Source: Salinicoccus sediminis
GTDB taxonomy: Bacteria > Bacillota > Bacilli > Staphylococcales > Salinicoccaceae
Assembly: GCF_000986795.1 (NCBI RefSeq)
Contig: NZ_LAYZ01000002.1
Location: forward strand, 186,001-250,000
Direction of reading: 5' to 3'
DNA: 64,000 nucleotides
The notes under the pieces are model-generated. The model searched no databases. It saw nothing but the letters and a program-made list of their open reading frames with translations, and was not told where the DNA came from. Of the stretch, positions 61,312 through 64,000 are shown in pieces; positions within the stretch are counted from its first letter, which is position 1, and each line of letters starts with the position of its first letter. Both the position numbers and the translations under genes were made by a program.

Positions 61312-62229
61312 CTAATCCTGGACGTCACCGTGCTGGTTGTCCTCCATCTTCAGCGGCTCCTTGCAGTGGTTGAAGCCTTGCCATTTCAGATGGTCGAACG
61401 CGCCTCTGAAGGAGGATTCGAGGAACTGCTGCACATTTTCAGCTTCCCCGCCGTCCATGCCGTTTTTCATTTCATAGAGATACTCCGCCATATCGGCTGA
61501 AAAATAGCTGCCTTTTGGGAATGTGTCATCGGTAGCAGGCGCTTCATCATCCACGAAGGGATAGGGAAGTGTGAAGAATGTGGGATATTCGAAAGTGTCA
61601 TCCCCCAGCCAGAAGCCGAACTCGATCATATGCTCATCGAAAGCGGCGCGCTCGATCACTTTGCTGTCGTCCGGGAAGGGCTCGAATTCATTGTGGATGA
61701 GGATGCAGGATACATCGAACGTTCCCCAGAACAGGCCCGGATACACTTTCCGGTGGCGGAGCGGTGCGAGGAACTTCATCTCAGCATCCCGTGCAAACTG
61801 GAACCATTCGAGGACAATATTCGCGACGTGGTCGTTATAGTGGTGATGGCCGATGTCATCTTCGAAAGGCGTCTTGAAGTCCATTTCCTGCGGCTTCGTA
61901 TTGATGTAGAGCTTCAGTCCCTCTGCAGCGGCGGTGTTGATGATCTCCTGGTAATACTCGCTGATCGGCTTGCCGCTTGCCATTTCGATGTGTGTATCAT
62001 GCGTCCCGGTTTTGATGACGATGATCCCCCGCGACAGGTCCGCCTCGATTTCGAAGTGTGCATCCCCGCGCCTGAGCAGGCCGGTGGAGAACCCGCGTGG
62101 TGTAATGTCGAGGATCACATGTGCCCATTGTGGTTCCTGTGGCGCATATTCAAGCTTGATCTTGCCGAGAATCTGAGAAATCAGCTGGAGTGTCGTAATC
62201 TCATTCTTATATTCAGTATAGAATCCCAT
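61312..62229 (-). CDS. DUF5996 family protein
   Basis: 305 residues, soluble. WAHVILDITPRGFSTGLLRRG near the N-terminus (about residues 35-55), FSGVFWGTFDVSCI-like sequence (YPGLFWGTFDVSCIL) and GFWLGDD with FFTLPYPF near residues 225-245 are typical of DUF5996. No function is established for the family. AGAGGTGA precedes the ATG. It lies between the antiporter gene and the DUF3100 pair on the minus strand, separated from the latter by a terminator. Confidence 0.8.
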   Translation of the reverse strand: MGFYTEYKNEITTLQLISQILGKIKLEYAPQEPQWAHVILDITPRGFSTGLLRRGDAHFEIEADLSRGIIVIKTGTHDTHIEMASGKPISEYYQEIINTAAAEGLKLYINTKPQEMDFKTPFEDDIGHHHYNDHVANIVLEWFQFARDAEMKFLAPLRHRKVYPGLFWGTFDVSCILIHNEFEPFPDDSKVIERAAFDEHMIEFGFWLGDDTFEYPTFFTLPYPFVDDEAPATDDTFPKGSYFSADMAEYLYEMKNGMDGGEAENVQQFLESSFRGAFDHLKWQGFNHCKEPLKMEDNQHGDVQD

Positions 62230-62298
62230 AAAAATTCACCTCTTAGAGTCAGAATACCCTTTTGAAGCCACGATATTCTCTCCATTTACCATAAAAAC

Positions 62299-62328
62299 CG
62301 CCCGGACTGTCAACAGACAGCCCGGGCG
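62299..62328 (-). terminator. Terminator of the DUF3100 operon
   Basis: CGCCCGG (62299-62305) and CCGGGCG (62322-62328) pair, extended inwards by CTGT/ACAG; on the minus strand GTTTTTAT follows. Confidence 0.87.
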
Positions 62329-62345
62329 TAAATCCATCAATGTCA

Positions 62346-62798
62346 TTATACGATTCCCTGGATCCTGAGAATGATTTCGGCGACGATTGCAGATCCGAGG
62401 TATGTACCGAGGAGCACCAGCATGCCGATGATGATGGTCTTCCAGCCGAGCTTGGCAAAGTCGGCCCATGAGTTGCCGATGGAAATGCCGGCATATGCGA
62501 GTATCGGCGTGGTCAACGCGAGCAGGTTCACTTCCGCGGTCCATGCATAGAGCGTTTCCGCACCCGGTACGCCGGGAATCGTTACCAGGAATCCGAGTAT
62601 GCCGATATAGGCGATGCTCGGCACTTTGAAGGGCAGGTAGTGGTGGATGACCATGCCCGCCAGCACGATAGCCATCAGCGTGATGATGCCGGGCAGGGCG
62701 GTAAGCGGCATGACACCGTAGCCAATCATGTTGCCGATGAGTGTCAGTGCACTCACGATGGTGAGGGTCAGTGTCCAGTCAATCAGCTTCTCTTTCAT
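62346..62798 (-). CDS. Membrane protein partner of DUF3100 protein
   Basis: 150 residues with about four membrane segments. It starts within the stop of the DUF3100 gene (four-base overlap), so the two are probably subunits of one transporter or were split from one gene. GVMPLTALPGIITLMAI and AGISIGNSWADFAKLGW are notable but I cannot name the family. The module adjoins an M20 peptidase gene. Confidence 0.75.
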   Translation of the reverse strand: MKEKLIDWTLTLTIVSALTLIGNMIGYGVMPLTALPGIITLMAIVLAGMVIHHYLPFKVPSIAYIGILGFLVTIPGVPGAETLYAWTAEVNLLALTTPILAYAGISIGNSWADFAKLGWKTIIIGMLVLLGTYLGSAIVAEIILRIQGIV

Positions 62799-63601
62799 TT
62801 TTCCACCCCTTTACCCTTTGACTTGATCTTCATGACAAGCGAGTAGTACTTTTCCGCCAGCGGCAGTGCGATGAAGAGACTCATGTAGAGTCCTGTCACC
62901 GATGTAAGCAGGTTGCTGGCGCCCGAATAGGCGGTGATGATGTCGCTCTGTTCCGGGAACATCGATACAAGCGGCCCGAGTGAAGCGGCGGTCATGCTTC
63001 CGCTGCCGATTCCGGTCGCCATGGCGAATGATAATGGACTGATCGGCAGCAGGGAGGCGAGGAGTCCTGAAGCTAGCCCCATGAAAATCGCCCCGAAAAT
63101 CGTGCCGAATATGTACATCGCAACCACACCGCGACCTTCAGGCGAGGAGACGCCGAACTTCTCTGAGATGAGAGCGAGGTTCGCCTCACGTCCGATGGAG
63201 TGGGTCATGCCTATCGTTTCACGCTTCAGTCCCAGAAAGATGGCTACCGGCAGTGCGATAAGCACTGTCGCGATGTTCCCGATTTCCTGCAGTATGAGTG
63301 CAGGCCCTGCCTCTATCAGTTCAGGCAGGGCAGGTCCCGCCTCGACACCGAACTTCGCAATCAGCAGCGTGACGGACATGAAAACCAGTGTCTCCGCCTT
63401 TTTGGACTGTGCCTTATTGATCAGCGGTGTGAAGAATGTACCGAGTCCGATGACTACGGCGTAGAGCATCGGCAAAAGCAGGATGACACCCGCCCCGATG
63501 GCGATTTCATAGGTGCCGATCAGTTCAGTCAGTATCACGATTCCAAGTACGACGGCATGCAGCCGCCAGTCTTTCCACAACCCTCTTGGTTCATTGCTCA
63601 T
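62795..63601 (-). CDS. DUF3100 family membrane protein
   Basis: 268 residues from ATG 63601, preceded by AAAGGG; an upstream GTG-region start is unlikely. About eight membrane segments. IGLGTFFTPLINKAQSKKAE and ATGIGSGSMTAASLGPL are characteristic of DUF3100. The family is often found beside M20 amidohydrolases, as here, suggesting uptake of an N-acyl amino acid or similar compound. It overlaps the partner gene at 62798. Confidence 0.82.
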   Translation of the reverse strand: MSNEPRGLWKDWRLHAVVLGIVILTELIGTYEIAIGAGVILLLPMLYAVVIGLGTFFTPLINKAQSKKAETLVFMSVTLLIAKFGVEAGPALPELIEAGPALILQEIGNIATVLIALPVAIFLGLKRETIGMTHSIGREANLALISEKFGVSSPEGRGVVAMYIFGTIFGAIFMGLASGLLASLLPISPLSFAMATGIGSGSMTAASLGPLVSMFPEQSDIITAYSGASNLLTSVTGLYMSLFIALPLAEKYYSLVMKIKSKGKGVEK

Positions 63602-63626
63602 ATTATGCACCCTTTCATGGTGACCG

Positions 63627-64000
63627 TCAGTTGTTCTCCATGTATTCAACCGTGGATTTGGCCAGTATTTTTGCTGCGATCAAAAGAGACTCCTCATTGA
63701 TGTCGAACTTCGGATGGTGGTGGGGGAACGGATCCTCCACACCGTCAGGCTGGGCACCCGTGAAGAAGTACGTCCCTTTGACCTCCTGGAGGTAGTAGGC
63801 ATAATCCTCGCCGCCCATGATCGGATCGATCTCCTTCACTTCATTGACGCCGGGGACCGTCTTCGCCACATCCCTGACGAATTCCGTCTCTTCCTTGTGA
63901 TTGACGAGCACCGGGTAGCCTTTCTTGTATTCATATTCAAAGTCAGCATCCGACAGATGACATGTCCCTTCGACGACACGACGGATCTCCCGATCCATAT
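63627..64000 (-). CDS. M20 family peptidase/amidohydrolase, N-terminus beyond window
   Basis: Only the last 124 or so residues are in the window. PIMGGEDYAYYLQEVKGTYFFTG contains the C-terminal metal-ligand region of M20 amidohydrolases, shown here at about residues 59-81 of the visible part, and HHHPKFDINEESLLIAAKIL is the usual end. The remainder lies beyond position 64000. It is 25 bases upstream of the DUF3100 gene and probably cotranscribed with it, forming a second amidohydrolase-transporter module like that at 41-44 kb. Confidence 0.87.
   Translation of the reverse strand, partial: MDREIRRVVEGTCHLSDADFEYEYKKGYPVLVNHKEETEFVRDVAKTVPGVNEVKEIDPIMGGEDYAYYLQEVKGTYFFTGAQPDGVEDPFPHHHPKFDINEESLLIAAKILAKSTVEYMENN

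Overview
This 64-kb window looks like chromosomal DNA of a moderate-G+C, low-temperature-of-guess-free Firmicute close to the Staphylococcaceae. The clues are strong AGGAGG-type ribosome binding sites with ATG/GTG/TTG starts, CcpA-type cre boxes, a CstR-controlled persulfide operon (cstR-cstA-cstB-sqr), a csoR-copA-copZ copper operon, a LicR/PRD-controlled PTS operon, and a structured intergenic repeat with a GGCTGG(G)ACA end. A halophilic relative such as Salinicoccus or Jeotgalicoccus would fit, but that placement is inference and no rRNA is present to test it. Nothing resembles a prophage, CRISPR array or complete insertion sequence.

Layout. 0-7 kb: a cut-off DUF262 protein (minus strand), then an AT-rich plus-strand cluster for four-carbon sugar acids (PrpR_N/AAA-like regulator, KdgT-type permease, DUF1537 kinase, PdxA2-type dehydrogenase). 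7-11 kb: an Xre regulator with a membrane partner, an FAH-family enzyme, and a small membrane protein with a sodium:solute symporter. 11-17.5 kb: a galactonate operon (IclR regulator, KDG kinase, KDPG aldolase, DgoD dehydratase, GntP permease) followed by a gluconokinase. 17.5-24.6 kb: two tandem PRiA4_ORF3-like proteins, a MOSC protein, a fructose-type PTS permease, a GNAT protein and ManA. 24.6-31.9 kb: a 41-bp tandem repeat, a DUF819 protein, tRNA-Ala(GGC), and a lic-type beta-glucoside PTS operon with its regulator.

31.9-41 kb is a metal and sulfur homeostasis island: csoR-copA-copZ, a divergent methyltransferase, then cstR-cstA-cstB-tauE-sqr with three CstR-type operators. 41-46.7 kb: an AbgT transporter with an M20 amidohydrolase, a YjiH protein and a PatA-like aminotransferase. 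46.8-48.2 kb is a decayed locus in which a symporter gene carries a nonsense codon and a frameshift and is fused in frame to an M24 peptidase remnant. 48.3-55.9 kb: an aldonate/hexuronate cluster (UxuB-type SDR, UxuA, Zn alcohol dehydrogenase, three-part TRAP transporter, GntR regulator, divergent Ldh-family dehydrogenase). 56-64 kb: MetE-like protein, M42 peptidase, MFS exporter, a 34-residue membrane peptide, a CPA1 antiporter, a DUF5996 protein, and a DUF3100 transporter pair next to a truncated M20 peptidase.

The carbon modules appear to connect. UxuA makes 2-keto-3-deoxygluconate, but its cluster has no kinase or aldolase; both are encoded in the galactonate operon 35 kb away. Five cre-like boxes place the sugar-acid, lic, AbgT, symporter and aldonate genes under probable catabolite control. 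No wholly new system was demonstrated. The most unusual signals are the paired GTTG-N7-CAAC operators with a regulator lacking the sigma-54 contact motif, the diverged tandem PRiA4 pair, the three-operator cst locus that may extend to a methyltransferase, the 41-bp hairpin repeat array, and the symporter-peptidase fusion.
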